A DNA stretch of 64,000 nucleotides. Origin: Prolixibacteraceae bacterium. Its GTDB lineage: Bacteria > Bacteroidota > Bacteroidia > Bacteroidales > Prolixibacteraceae. Below the pieces are notes generated by a model. It saw only the letters and a list, made by a program, of their open reading frames with translations, searched no databases and was not told where the DNA came from. The stretch spans positions 124,001 to 188,000 of the forward strand of contig JAIBEY010000052.1 in assembly GCA_019459525.1 (NCBI GenBank), in the 5' to 3' direction. Below are positions 25,696-35,409 of the stretch, one piece after another (position 1 is the stretch's first letter; every line of letters begins with the position of its first letter). The position numbers were made by a program, and so were the translations under genes.

Positions 25696-26475
25696 CTAAA
25701 CTGTCCGGATAAAAACACTTTCAGGATATTCCACATCGGTTAAAAACAATCCATGCGCCGGAACAGACAATCCGGCAGCACTGCGGTCTTTCTGCTCAAT
25801 AATTTTCCGGAATTGATTTAAATCGATTTTACCAATTCCAACCTCTAAAATGGTTCCAACCAATGCCCGAACCATATTTCGCAGAAACCGGTCGGCCTTT
25901 ACCGTAAAAACAATAGCTGAGCCTGTCTGGGTCCATTCGGCCCTATACATTTTGCAGTTGTTGGTTTTTACATCGGTGTGCAATTTACTGAAGCTGGTAA
26001 AATCGATGTAATCAAATAAAACCCAGCTTGCTTCGTTCATTATTTCAAGATTGGGCTGATTGAAGAAATACCACGAAGTTTCCAGTGAAAAAGGGTCTTT
26101 TCGAAGATTGAGGTGATACTGGTAAGTTCTTGAAATAGCATCAAACCGCGCATGTGCTTCCGGGGTAACCTTTGAAATATTGAAAACAACCATATCCTTA
26201 TTCAGGAAACTGTTCAGTTTGTGGGTAAAATCAGGATGATCGAGGGTGAGTTTCCCCGAGTCGAAATGCACCACAAAATAGCTGGCATGAACACCGGTAT
26301 CCGTTCGCCCGGCGCCTGTTACTGAAATGGGTTCGCGGGTGATTGTCGATAACGCTTTCTCCAAACATTCCTGCACCGAAACAGCGTTTGGCTGAACCTG
26401 CCAACCATGAAAATGAGTGCCTTTATAGGCAAGTTCTATGAAATACCTTTGTGTCAATGGTTTGATTTTTGGCAA
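25696..26475 (-). CDS. truA: tRNA pseudouridine(38-40) synthase
   Basis: TruA isomerises uridines 38-40 in the anticodon arm of tRNAs. The 259-residue protein has the catalytic GAGRTDTGVHA block with Asp59, the early ELAYKGTHFHGWQVQPN and the late FLRNMVRALVGT, all diagnostic. Length is normal for the family. It is transcribed away from moxR and shares a 180-bp intergenic region with it. Confidence 0.96.
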   Translation of the reverse strand: MPKIKPLTQRYFIELAYKGTHFHGWQVQPNAVSVQECLEKALSTITREPISVTGAGRTDTGVHASYFVVHFDSGKLTLDHPDFTHKLNSFLNKDMVVFNISKVTPEAHARFDAISRTYQYHLNLRKDPFSLETSWYFFNQPNLEIMNEASWVLFDYIDFTSFSKLHTDVKTNNCKMYRAEWTQTGSAIVFTVKADRFLRNMVRALVGTILEVGIGKIDLNQFRKIIEQKDRSAAGLSVPAHGLFLTDVEYPESVFIRTV

Positions 26476-26655
26476 AAATAAAAAAGTGAAAGCATATTCT
26501 GTTAAAGATCGCCGATTTTATTAATTTCACGGCCATTTTGGGCTCAAATAGCTTAACAAATTTTAACGAAAATTTATCCTTTTTCAGGCACGGATAGTTT
26601 ATTTTCGTGTTCGCAAAAAAAAATCAGCATTCAAAATAATTTTATTCAAAAAAAT

Positions 26656-27651
26656 ATGAATCAAACAGTAGATATCCGCGAATTGAACGAAAGAATTCAA
26701 AGAGAGAGTTCGTTTGTCGACATCATCAGTATGGAGATGAACAAAGTGATTGTAGGTCAAAAACATTTGGTCGAAAGCCTTTTGGTTGGACTTCTGTCTG
26801 GTGGCCATATTTTATTGGAAGGGGTGCCAGGATTGGCCAAAACATTAGCCATCAACACGTTGGCAACGAGTATTGACGCCAAGTTTGCCCGAATCCAGTT
26901 TACCCCCGATTTGTTACCTGCTGACTTGCTGGGAACCATGATTTACAGCCAGAAGAAAGAAGAATTCATTGTAAAAAAAGGCCCGATCTTTACCAACTTC
27001 GTACTGGCCGATGAAATTAACCGTGCACCCGCCAAAGTGCAGTCGGCACTGCTCGAAGCCATGCAGGAACGCCAGATTACCATTGGCGAAAACACGTATA
27101 AATTGCAGGAACCATTTTTGGTAATGGCTACCCAAAACCCGATCGAGCAAGAAGGCACCTACCCGCTTCCAGAAGCGCAGGTTGACCGTTTTATGCTGAA
27201 AGTGGTGATCAAATACCCAACTAAAGACGAAGAAAAACTGATCATACAGCAAAACTTACTGAAAGCTTTCCCAACGGCATCAAAAGTGATGCGTCCGGAA
27301 GATATTCTGAAGGCCCGCGATGTGGTAAAAGACGTGTATATGGACGAAAAAATCCAGAAATACATCGTTGATATTGTATTTGCCACCCGCGATCCGAAAG
27401 CTTACAAACTGGATAAATACGTGGACATGATTTCATACGGAGGTTCGCCACGTGCAAGTATCAGTTTGGCTCAGGCGGCAAAGGCTTATGCGTTCATTAA
27501 ACGCCGTGGTTACGTTATTCCTGAAGATGTACGCGCGGTTTGCCCCGATGTCATGCGTCACCGTATCGGTTTGAGCTACGAAGCTGAGGCAAACAACATT
27601 ACTTCAGAAGAAATTATTGCGGAAATTTTGAATTCGGTAGAAGTTCCATAG
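26656..27651 (+). CDS. moxR: MoxR-family AAA ATPase
   Basis: A 331-residue AAA+ ATPase with Walker A GVPGLAKT (residues 55-62), Walker B with DEINRAPAKVQ (from about 118), and sensor segments ATQNPIEQEGTYPLPEAQ and GGSPRAS. MoxR ATPases act as chaperones for von Willebrand A domain proteins. It opens the bat operon here and is followed by DUF58 and BatA-E genes, a classical arrangement in Bacteroidota linked to aerotolerance and envelope stress in some species. Confidence 0.95.
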   Translation: MNQTVDIRELNERIQRESSFVDIISMEMNKVIVGQKHLVESLLVGLLSGGHILLEGVPGLAKTLAINTLATSIDAKFARIQFTPDLLPADLLGTMIYSQKKEEFIVKKGPIFTNFVLADEINRAPAKVQSALLEAMQERQITIGENTYKLQEPFLVMATQNPIEQEGTYPLPEAQVDRFMLKVVIKYPTKDEEKLIIQQNLLKAFPTASKVMRPEDILKARDVVKDVYMDEKIQKYIVDIVFATRDPKAYKLDKYVDMISYGGSPRASISLAQAAKAYAFIKRRGYVIPEDVRAVCPDVMRHRIGLSYEAEANNITSEEIIAEILNSVEVP

Positions 27652-27758
27652 CAGACACAAGTATCAAGATGCAAGTATTAAGACTCTTATCTTGATACCT
27701 GATACTTGAAGCCTGATACAACTTGGAATTTGGAACCTGAAACTTGGAACTTATTTAA
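27652..27758. repeat. Degenerate spacer repeats between moxR and the DUF58 gene
   Basis: The 107-bp spacer is made of near-repeats: CAAGTATCAAGATGCAAGTA and GATACTTGAAGCCTGATAC, then AACTTGGAATTTGGAACC and CTGAAACTTGGAACTTATTT. Similar TTGGAA/GAAACTTG text recurs in the spacers at about 18236-18290, 30690-30715, 32550-32580 and 56417-56460. Confidence 0.6.
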
Positions 27759-28631
27759 ATGGAAACAAGCGAACTAATAAAACGAGTCCGAAGAATTGAA
27801 ATTAAAACACGTGGACTGAGCCGCAACATTTTTGCAGGCGAGTACCACAGTGCGTTCAAAGGACGTGGGATGGCTTTCAGCGAGGTTCGTGAATACCAGT
27901 TTGGCGACGACATCCGCAACATCGACTGGAATGTGACTGCACGGTACAATAAACCATTCGTCAAAATCTACGAAGAAGAACGTGAACTGACGGTGATGTT
28001 GCTGATTGATGTAAGCGGATCGCGCGAATTTGGCTCGACAGATAAGCTAAAAAAAAATATTGTTACCGAAATTGCTGCTGTCCTGGCATTTTCAGCCATT
28101 CAGAACAACGATAAAATCGGGGTTATTTTCTTTTCGAATAAAATTGAAAAGTTTATTCCGCCTAAAAAAGGGCGAAGCCACATTCTGCGAATTATTAGCG
28201 AATTAATTGATTTTGAACCACAGGAACGCGGGACCGACATTTCCGGAGCAATCCGGTATTTGACCAATGCCATCAAAAAAAGGTGTACCGCTTTTGTTAT
28301 TTCCGATTTTATTCAGAAAGACGAGGCGTTGGAAAATGCCCTTTCGATAGCAAATAATCGGCACGACGTGGTTGCCCTTCGAATTTACGATGAGCGTGAA
28401 ACAGAATTACCCAACATCGGAATGATTAAACTGAAAGATGCTGAAACCGGTAATTACACCTGGGTGGACACATCCGACCGCAATGCCCGGGATATTTACC
28501 GAAAATGGTGGATCAATTTATCGCAGCAGCTCGACAACAGTTTTAAAAGAAGCCGGGTCGATTATGTGAGCATAAGCACCAATCACGACTATGTAAAGTC
28601 GTTGATCAGCCTGTTTAAAAAACGTGCATAA
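27759..28631 (+). CDS. DUF58 domain protein of the bat operon
   Basis: A 290-residue cytoplasmic protein. RNIFAGEYHSAFKGRGMAFS followed by REYQFGDDIRNIDWNVTAR is the DUF58 signature, and LLIDVSGSREFG is a MIDAS-like DxSxS sequence of a von Willebrand A fold. DUF58 proteins are presumed partners of MoxR ATPases. It is the second gene of the operon and ends 12 nt before the next start. Confidence 0.93.
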   Translation: METSELIKRVRRIEIKTRGLSRNIFAGEYHSAFKGRGMAFSEVREYQFGDDIRNIDWNVTARYNKPFVKIYEEERELTVMLLIDVSGSREFGSTDKLKKNIVTEIAAVLAFSAIQNNDKIGVIFFSNKIEKFIPPKKGRSHILRIISELIDFEPQERGTDISGAIRYLTNAIKKRCTAFVISDFIQKDEALENALSIANNRHDVVALRIYDERETELPNIGMIKLKDAETGNYTWVDTSDRNARDIYRKWWINLSQQLDNSFKRSRVDYVSISTNHDYVKSLISLFKKRA

Positions 28632-28643
28632 AACCAATTTCAA

Positions 28644-29639
28644 ATGAATCAAAGAATACTATATATCGTGCTATTTGTTTTGCTATCGGGCAGCATGCGC
28701 TCGCTCCAGGCTCAACAAGTTACGGTAAAAGCAAGTATCGACTCAACACATATTTTAATTGGGGATCAGATAAAGTTATTGTTCGAAATCGAAAAACCGA
28801 AAGATCTTGACATCCGCTTTCCACAGGTTCCCGACACGTTCAGCGCTCACGTCGAAGTTATCAGCCGTTCGAAAATCGACACGCTGCAACTTGATGATAA
28901 AACGCGCGAAAAGCTAACCCAGAGCCTTTTCATTACCTCTTTCGACAGCGGGGCTTACCAGATCCCGCCATTCTATTTTAAACTGAAAGATGGTAAAGTG
29001 CTCGATTCTATTGCCAGCCGACGATTAGCATTTCAGGTTTACGGAATGAAAATTGACACGGCCAAAGGCCCTGTTGATATTAAAACCGTTTACAGTGCAC
29101 CGGTTACCTTAAAAGAGGTTACACCTTACATTTTAGGGATAATCCTTATTGCGGCAATTATCTTTTTCATTTTTTATTACATCAAATGGAAAAGAAAAAA
29201 CGTACCGTTGTTCAGCAAACCCGAAAAACCGGCAGAACCGGCACATATCGTTGCATTGCGCGAACTCGACCGTATAAAAACCCAGAAACTCTGGCAGCAG
29301 GAAAAAATCAAACAATACTACAGCGAAGTGGCTGATACCATCCGTACTTATATTGAAAACCGTTTCGATATACAGGCTATGGAACAGACTTCGGCTGAAA
29401 CCATTGGCACGTTCAGGAAAAAAATGGAGCTGGCCGACGAGAATTCGATCAACCAACTCCAGCACATCCTGAGTTTGGCCGATTTGGTGAAATTTGCGAA
29501 ATACACACCACTGCCCGACGACAACAACCTGACTTTAATGAATGCCTATTTCTTTGTCAATCAAACCAAAAAAGAAGAATTAAAAGCTCCGGAAAAACCA
29601 ACATCGGAGCCAGATTCTGAAGAAATTACCGCACAATAA
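28644..29639 (+). CDS. Membrane protein of the bat operon (DUF4381-like)
   Basis: A 331-residue protein with a signal peptide (to about residue 24), a periplasmic beta-rich domain (about 25-165), one membrane helix (about 172-193, ILGIILIAAIIFFIFYYIKW) and a cytoplasmic helical tail ending in a charged Glu/Pro-rich segment. It lies between DUF58 and batA, where a DUF4381-type gene is usual. The segment DTIRTYIENRFDIQAMEQTS resembles the C-terminal region of BatD, so it may be a partial paralogue. Function unknown. Confidence 0.75.
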   Translation: MNQRILYIVLFVLLSGSMRSLQAQQVTVKASIDSTHILIGDQIKLLFEIEKPKDLDIRFPQVPDTFSAHVEVISRSKIDTLQLDDKTREKLTQSLFITSFDSGAYQIPPFYFKLKDGKVLDSIASRRLAFQVYGMKIDTAKGPVDIKTVYSAPVTLKEVTPYILGIILIAAIIFFIFYYIKWKRKNVPLFSKPEKPAEPAHIVALRELDRIKTQKLWQQEKIKQYYSEVADTIRTYIENRFDIQAMEQTSAETIGTFRKKMELADENSINQLQHILSLADLVKFAKYTPLPDDNNLTLMNAYFFVNQTKKEELKAPEKPTSEPDSEEITAQ

Positions 29640-29648
29640 CCCAAAGAA

Positions 29649-30644
29649 ATGATGAACGGAATAAGCTTTAAAAATCCAGAATTTTTCTACCTCTTTCTGC
29701 TGTTATTGCCCATGCTTGCGTGGTACATCTGGAAACAGAAAAAAGCTGGAGCCAGCATACAATTTTCGTCGGATATGGGATTTGCCAAAATTCCGAAAAA
29801 CTGGAAATATTACTTCAGGCACAGTGTTTTTGTGTTGGTGCTGATGAGTTTATCGGCCCTGATAATGGCTTTGGCTCGCCCTCAATCGTCAAATAGCTGG
29901 CAGAATGTGACCACCGAAGGAATTGACATTGTGATTGCCCTCGATATTTCAAGTTCAATGTTGGCTATGGATTTCCAGCCCAACAGGCTGGAAGCTGCCA
30001 AAGACGTGGCTACCCAGTTTATTTCGGGTAGGACCAATGATAAAATCGGGCTGGTGGTTTTTGCCGGCGAAAGTTTTACGCAATGTCCTTTGACTACCGA
30101 TCATGCCACGGTGATCAACCTGTTCAAAAATATCGAAAGTGGGATGATTGAAGATGGGACTGCCATTGGTAACGGTTTGGCCACAGCCATTTCGCGGTTG
30201 AAAGAAAGCACAGCCATCAGCAAAGTGGTTATTCTGCTTACCGACGGAGAAAATAACCGGGGAGAAATAGCTCCTGTAACTGCTGCCGAAATGGCTAAAA
30301 CCTTCGGGATACGTGTTTATACGGTTGGGGTAGGAACCATTGGAACGGCTCCTTACCCGATGCAAACACCGTTTGGGCCACAAATCCGCGATGTGGAAGT
30401 TAAAATCGATGAAGCAACGCTTCAATCCATCGCATCAACCACCGATGGGAAATATTTCAGGGCAACCAACAATAACAAACTGGCCGAAATCTACCAGGAA
30501 ATCGACAAATTGGAGAAGTCGAAGATAGACGTAAAAGAATTCAGCAAAAAAGAAGAAGAATACCTGAAATACGCTTTGGCCGGTGCATTCCTGTTGTTAA
30601 TGGCACTGTTTCTGAAAACAACCATTTTCAGGAATATACCCTGA
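29649..30644 (+). CDS. batA: BatA, von Willebrand A domain membrane protein
   Basis: A 331-residue protein with two N-terminal membrane helices, a VWA domain with MIDAS motif DISSSM near residue 99, and a closing membrane helix (LKYALAGAFLLLMALFL). FAGESFTQCPLTTDHA and LLTDGENNRGEIAP are typical of BatA/BatB. ATG 29652 is an equally possible start. BatA and BatB form complexes in the inner membrane linked to aerotolerance in Bacteroides. Confidence 0.92.
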   Translation: MMNGISFKNPEFFYLFLLLLPMLAWYIWKQKKAGASIQFSSDMGFAKIPKNWKYYFRHSVFVLVLMSLSALIMALARPQSSNSWQNVTTEGIDIVIALDISSSMLAMDFQPNRLEAAKDVATQFISGRTNDKIGLVVFAGESFTQCPLTTDHATVINLFKNIESGMIEDGTAIGNGLATAISRLKESTAISKVVILLTDGENNRGEIAPVTAAEMAKTFGIRVYTVGVGTIGTAPYPMQTPFGPQIRDVEVKIDEATLQSIASTTDGKYFRATNNNKLAEIYQEIDKLEKSKIDVKEFSKKEEEYLKYALAGAFLLLMALFLKTTIFRNIP

Positions 30645-30718
30645 TAAATAATTGGCGATTATAATGAATATCCAGAAATCAATCTGGACTTTGAAATTGT
30701 AACTTTGAACTTGAGAAA

Positions 30719-31750
30719 ATGTTTAGAATAGCAAATCCGGAATATTTATATGCCTTACTGGTAATCCCGGTACTGATCGCTTTATTCTGGTATTCCAGAA
30801 TTAGGAGAAAACAGGCGCTGGCACTGTTCGGACAGAAAGAAATACTGTCGGTTTTGATGCCCAACGTGAGCTCCGGTCGGCCCGTATTAAAATTCGTTAT
30901 CCTGATGTTGGCTCTTGGCAGCATTATTATTGCCATAGCGCGCCCGCAATTTGGCTCGAAGCTGAAAACCGAAAAACGCAAAGGAATTGAACTGATTATT
31001 GCACTCGATGTGTCCAACAGCATGATGGCCGAAGACATCGAACCCAACCGGCTCGAACGGTCAAAACGTGCGATTTCGCAACTGGTTGACAAACTCAGCA
31101 ACGATAAAATCGGATTAATCGTTTTTGCAGGCGATGCCTACACGCAACTTCCAATCACGGCCGATTATGTGTCGGCCAAGTTATTCCTGAATTCGATAAG
31201 CACCAACATTGTACCCACCCAGGGAACCGCTATTGGGGCAGCCATCGAGCTTGGGATGAAATCGTTTAATCCGCAGTTTCAGGGCAGTAAAGCCATGATC
31301 ATCATCACCGATGGTGAAAACCATGAAGATGATGCCATTGGGGCAGCCAAAGCAGCCGCTGAACAAGGCATTGTTATTTATACCATTGGCATGGGGTTAC
31401 CACAAGGAGGCCCAATTCCTGATTATTCGAACGGAATGAAAAGCTACCGGAAAGACAGGGAAGGTAATACTGTTGTAACTAAGCTTGATGAGCCGATGCT
31501 CCAGAAAATTGCTGAAGCAGGCAAAGGCGCCTACATCAGGGCAAATAACGCCCAGGTTGGACTGAATAATCTTTTTAATGAAGTAAATAAGATGGAAAAA
31601 TCGGAACTCGAAACACAGATATATGCCGATTACGACGACAAATTCCAATACTTTATTGGATTGGCATTGTTCCTTATTTTACTTGATTTTATGGTGCTTG
31701 AACGAAAAAATAAGTACCTGAAAAATTTCAAATTGTTTGCAGACAGATAA
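30719..31750 (+). CDS. batB: BatB, von Willebrand A domain membrane protein
   Basis: A 343-residue paralogue of BatA: two N-terminal helices, MIDAS DVSNSM, FAGDAYTQLPITADYV and IITDGENHEDDA, and one C-terminal helix. The final residues are cytoplasmic and basic. A 74-nt spacer with GAACTTGAGA-like text separates it from batA; batC begins 13 nt after the stop codon. Expected to work with BatA, BatC and BatD. Confidence 0.92.
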   Translation: MFRIANPEYLYALLVIPVLIALFWYSRIRRKQALALFGQKEILSVLMPNVSSGRPVLKFVILMLALGSIIIAIARPQFGSKLKTEKRKGIELIIALDVSNSMMAEDIEPNRLERSKRAISQLVDKLSNDKIGLIVFAGDAYTQLPITADYVSAKLFLNSISTNIVPTQGTAIGAAIELGMKSFNPQFQGSKAMIIITDGENHEDDAIGAAKAAAEQGIVIYTIGMGLPQGGPIPDYSNGMKSYRKDREGNTVVTKLDEPMLQKIAEAGKGAYIRANNAQVGLNNLFNEVNKMEKSELETQIYADYDDKFQYFIGLALFLILLDFMVLERKNKYLKNFKLFADR

Positions 31751-31763
31751 TAACAGAAGAGCT

Positions 31764-32525
31764 ATGAAACGAGGATATTTATTCGTGTTATTCCTGATGG
31801 TTTGGGCAATGACCACATGGGCCCAAAGCGAACGAAAGTTTGTTCGTCAGGGAAACAAATATTACGAGGCTGCCCTGAAAGACACCACCAGACAGGATAC
31901 GGCTCAATACAATAAAGCTGAAATTGAATACCGGAAAGCTTTGGAGAAAAAACCAGACGATCAGAAATGGAATTTCAACCTGGCCAATTCGCTTTACAAA
32001 CAGAATAAGATGGAGGAGTCGGCTGAAAAATTCAAAGAAATAGCCGACAAAACCGAAAACAAAATTGAAAAAAGCCGGGCATTCCACAACATGGGCAATT
32101 CACTGCTGATGAACAACAAACTGGATGAAAGTATAGATGCCTACAAAGAAGCATTGCGCAACAACCCCGGCGATCTGGAAACGAAATACAACCTGTTGTA
32201 TGCCATGAATCTGAAGAAAAAACAGGAAGAGCAGAAAAAGAACCAGGATCAGGACAAAGACAAGAACAAAGATCAGAATAAGGATCAGGACAAGAATAAA
32301 GACAAAAATCAGGATCAAAACAAGGATAAGAAAAAAGATCAAAACAAGAATCAGGATCAGCAAAATAAAGATCAGCAACAGCAGCCGCAACAAAGTAAAA
32401 TATCAAAACAAAATGCTGAACAAATGCTGCAGGCATTGGAAAACAGCGAAAAGAAAACTCAGGAAAAAGTAAAAAAGATTCAGGCCATGAAAGCCCAATC
32501 GAAAAAGGTAGAAAAAGATTGGTAG
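31764..32525 (+). CDS. batC: BatC, TPR protein with a long Lys/Asp/Asn/Gln tract
   Basis: A 253-residue exported protein (signal peptide MKRGYLFVLFLMVWAMTTWA); I prefer ATG 31764 to 31737 for that reason. Two or three TPR units (about residues 25-150; DESIDAYKEALRNNPGDLETK is one) are followed by a 65-residue tract almost only of Lys, Asp, Asn and Gln, with KDQNKD-type words repeated (DNA about 32215-32400). A helical, Lys-rich tail closes the protein. Bat proteins with TPRs are thought to assemble the BatA/B complex. The tract may be a flexible charged linker. Confidence 0.85.
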   Translation: MKRGYLFVLFLMVWAMTTWAQSERKFVRQGNKYYEAALKDTTRQDTAQYNKAEIEYRKALEKKPDDQKWNFNLANSLYKQNKMEESAEKFKEIADKTENKIEKSRAFHNMGNSLLMNNKLDESIDAYKEALRNNPGDLETKYNLLYAMNLKKKQEEQKKNQDQDKDKNKDQNKDQDKNKDKNQDQNKDKKKDQNKNQDQQNKDQQQQPQQSKISKQNAEQMLQALENSEKKTQEKVKKIQAMKAQSKKVEKDW

Positions 32526-32621
32526 TAAATTTCAGGTTCCATGTCGGTGACCCGAAACTTGGAATTTGAAATCTGGAACTGTATTTTTAACCCGATTTTT
32601 GAAAAAAGAACCGAAAATACT

Positions 32622-34448
32622 ATGATCAAAAAATTTAAAGTACTGCTAATTTTGATGTTTGTAGGCTACCTTTCGATGGCCGACAACGTTCGGTTTATTA
32701 TGGAAGGGCCCGAAGCCGTTACCGCAGGCGAACAGTTCAGGCTTGGCTTTACACTGAACGAAAGGGGAACCGATCTTCAATTGCCAGACTTGTCGAATTT
32801 CGATGTACTGATGGGGCCATCCACTTCTCAAAGTTCAAGCATTCAAATCATCAACGGAAAAACGACCCAAACATCGAGTTTTTCGTATATTTTCATCCTT
32901 CGCGCCAAGAAAGAGGGAAAATTTACGATTCGCCCGGCATCCATCAAGGTTGACGGTAAAACTTACGAATCAAACAGCCTGTCCATTCAGGTGGTAAAAG
33001 GCCAGCCACAACCATCTGCCGGACAACAGGGAACTCAGCAGGGTAATCAGGCGCAGGAAGAAGTCGCCACCGGAAACATCAGTAAAGACAACCTGTTTGT
33101 ACGGGTTACTGTCGATAAAACCAACGTATCGAAAGGCGAACAAATCCTTTCGACCGTAAAATTATACATCAGCCAGAATGTACCGCTTAACGGTTTCGAT
33201 GAGGTAAAATTACCGACTTACGAAGGCTTCTGGACCAAAGATATTGAGGTTCCAACCCAGGTAAACTTTACCCGTGAGGTTTACAACGGAAAAATTTATC
33301 AGGTCGGAATCCTGAAAAAAACCATTCTTTTTCCTCAGCAAACCGGAACAATCCGGATTAATCCTTTCGAAATTACGTGCCTAGTGCGGCAAAGAGTGCG
33401 CCAGCAGCAGGGGTTTTTCGACGATTTCTTCGACAATTACCGGGTAGTGAAAGCGAAAGTTGTCAGCGATCCGGTTGCAATCAATGTGAAAGATTTACCC
33501 AATCCACCGGCTAATTTCTCCGGAGCGGTAGGGAATTTCAGCGTCAGCTCTTCGCTCGATAAAAATGCACTGAAATCGAACGAGGCGGTTACGCTAAAAC
33601 TCACCGTGAATGGTAGTGGAAACCTTACCCTGATTAACGCCCCGAAAATTGAATTGCCTCAGGATTTTGAAGCCTACGAGCCTAAAACCAGCGATAATGT
33701 GGTTGCCAGCGACAATGGTTTGAGCGGATCGGTTACATTCGAATATCTGTTTATTCCGCGTTTTGCAGGTAATTTTACGATTCCTGCCATTCAATTTGTT
33801 TTCTTTAATCCGGGTTCACGCCAGTTCGAAACCCGCACCACCGAAGCTTTTGATATTAAAGTAGAAAAAGGCAGCGACGACCAGAACTCCTCTGTGGTTA
33901 GTTCGTTCTCGAAAGAAAATGTAAAAATGATCGGGAAAGACATCCGCTTTATCAAGCAAAACGAATCGGAACTTAAACCCAAGGGAAGTTCTTTCTACGG
34001 CACCTTTGAGTTTTACATCATATACCTTTTGAGCCTTGCCGGATTTGCCGTTTTCTTTGTTGTAAACCGTAAAAAAATCAGGGAAAACGCGAATGTAGTA
34101 CTTGTTCGTAACAAAAGAGCAAACAAAGTAGCGCTCAAACGTTTAAAAGAGGCTTCAGGATTCCTGAAAACCAATAAGCCGGAACAATTCTACGAAGCTG
34201 TAATTAAAGCGCTTTGGGGTTATCTGAGCGATAAACTAACCATTCCTGTGGCCGACCTGAACCGCGAAAAAGCATCAGAAAAGCTGTTGGGCAAGGGAAT
34301 TGATCAGGAAACGGTAACCGAACTAATGAAAATAATTGACGACTGTGAATTTGCCCGTTATGCTCCGGCTGCTTTTTCAGGCACGATGACCGAAATTTAC
34401 GACGGGGCTGCCAGGATAATGGGAATTTTCGAAAAACAAATTAAGTAA
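32622..34448 (+). CDS. batD: BatD, oxygen-tolerance membrane protein
   Basis: A 608-residue protein with a signal peptide (start ATG 32622; an earlier in-frame ATG at 32541 lies in the spacer), several Ig-like beta domains (about 25-450), one membrane helix near 480-500 (YIIYLLSLAGFAVFFVV) and a cytoplasmic helical C-terminus. The beta domains carry BatD features such as VRVTVDKTNVSKGEQILSTV and FFDDFFDN. It is followed by batE. BatD is the largest Bat component and spans the inner membrane with a big periplasmic part. Confidence 0.9.
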   Translation: MIKKFKVLLILMFVGYLSMADNVRFIMEGPEAVTAGEQFRLGFTLNERGTDLQLPDLSNFDVLMGPSTSQSSSIQIINGKTTQTSSFSYIFILRAKKEGKFTIRPASIKVDGKTYESNSLSIQVVKGQPQPSAGQQGTQQGNQAQEEVATGNISKDNLFVRVTVDKTNVSKGEQILSTVKLYISQNVPLNGFDEVKLPTYEGFWTKDIEVPTQVNFTREVYNGKIYQVGILKKTILFPQQTGTIRINPFEITCLVRQRVRQQQGFFDDFFDNYRVVKAKVVSDPVAINVKDLPNPPANFSGAVGNFSVSSSLDKNALKSNEAVTLKLTVNGSGNLTLINAPKIELPQDFEAYEPKTSDNVVASDNGLSGSVTFEYLFIPRFAGNFTIPAIQFVFFNPGSRQFETRTTEAFDIKVEKGSDDQNSSVVSSFSKENVKMIGKDIRFIKQNESELKPKGSSFYGTFEFYIIYLLSLAGFAVFFVVNRKKIRENANVVLVRNKRANKVALKRLKEASGFLKTNKPEQFYEAVIKALWGYLSDKLTIPVADLNREKASEKLLGKGIDQETVTELMKIIDDCEFARYAPAAFSGTMTEIYDGAARIMGIFEKQIK

Positions 34449-34467
34449 CGATCTGGAACACATCTGT

Positions 34468-35217
34468 ATGAAACGACTATTCAATACCATACTGGCCATC
34501 CTAATCACCGTTTCGGTGTTTGCCCAGGCCGATCTGCTTCAGAAAGCAAATGAACTCTATACCAAAGATCAGTTTAAAGAAGCCATCGAGGTTTACAATC
34601 AAGTGCTGATGACCAATCTGGAATCGCCGGAATTGTATTACAACCTGGGCAATGCGTACTATAAAACGAATCAATACACCTTGGCCATACTCAACTACGA
34701 GCGCGCCAAACTGCTGGCACCTGATGACGAAGACATTGAATTTAACTTACTGGTTGCCAATCAGAAAGTAGTCGATTCCATTCAGGAATTACCCGGAATA
34801 TTTATTGTCCGCTGGTGGAATTCGCTGGTCAACAGCCAAACTACCGATACCTGGGCTGTTTTAAGCATCATCGGTTTTATTTTGTTTTTAACCTTGCTGG
34901 GCTTATACTTTTTTGCCCGTTCAGGAGACATTAAACGGATTTCGTTCTGGGCCGGCTGTTTCCTCATCGTGTTCACCATTTTCAGTTGGTCATTTGCTGC
35001 CAAACAAAAAAGCCGGATGGTTAACCATTCGTATGCCATTGTAATGCACCCAACTGTTACCGTAAAAAGTTCCCCTTCAGAAAAGGGGACGAATCTTTTT
35101 GTTGTGCACGAAGGCCTGAAAGTTAGAATTACCGATAAGCTCGGAGATTGGGTAGAAATTAAGCTGGCCGATGGAAATAAAGGATGGTTACTGACTGAAT
35201 CGATCGAACGGATTTAA
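34468..35217 (+). CDS. batE: BatE, TPR and SH3-like membrane protein
   Basis: A 249-residue protein with a signal peptide, TPR repeats (about 25-95; YYNLGNAYYKTNQYTLAILN), two membrane helices (about 125-155 and 160-180) and a C-terminal SH3-like domain (VTVKSSPSEKGTNLFVVHEG ... GWLLTESIERI). This architecture defines BatE. It closes the moxR-DUF58-bat operon and is followed by a terminator. Confidence 0.9.
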   Translation: MKRLFNTILAILITVSVFAQADLLQKANELYTKDQFKEAIEVYNQVLMTNLESPELYYNLGNAYYKTNQYTLAILNYERAKLLAPDDEDIEFNLLVANQKVVDSIQELPGIFIVRWWNSLVNSQTTDTWAVLSIIGFILFLTLLGLYFFARSGDIKRISFWAGCFLIVFTIFSWSFAAKQKSRMVNHSYAIVMHPTVTVKSSPSEKGTNLFVVHEGLKVRITDKLGDWVEIKLADGNKGWLLTESIERI

Positions 35218-35238
35218 GAAATTATCATTATTGATACC

Positions 35239-35273
35239 ATTGCCACTCCGATTCTATTGATCGGAGTGGCAAT
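35239..35273 (+). terminator. Terminator of the bat operon
   Basis: ATTGCCACTCCGAT (35239-35252) is perfectly complementary to ATCGGAGTGGCAAT (35260-35273). The T-tract is weak. Confidence 0.82.
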
Positions 35274-35362
35274 TTGCTTTAATTTACATCGTATTTTACA
35301 ACCATTCTCTAAATTGGTTGTTATTTACTGTTGTCTTAATAATTTTTGATTTTAATGGTCAC

Positions 35363-35397
35363 ATGAAATTCATCCCGCTTTCCGGGACTCATTTCAT
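35363..35397 (+). promoter_or_regulatory. Hairpin in the fabI 5' leader
   Basis: ATGAAAT (35363-35369) pairs with ATTTCAT (35391-35397), with CCCG/CGGG further in, ending 12 nt before the fabI ATG. It could be a 5'-UTR stem or an operator; no regulator can be named. Confidence 0.4.
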
Positions 35398-35409
35398 AAA
35401 ATTTTAACT

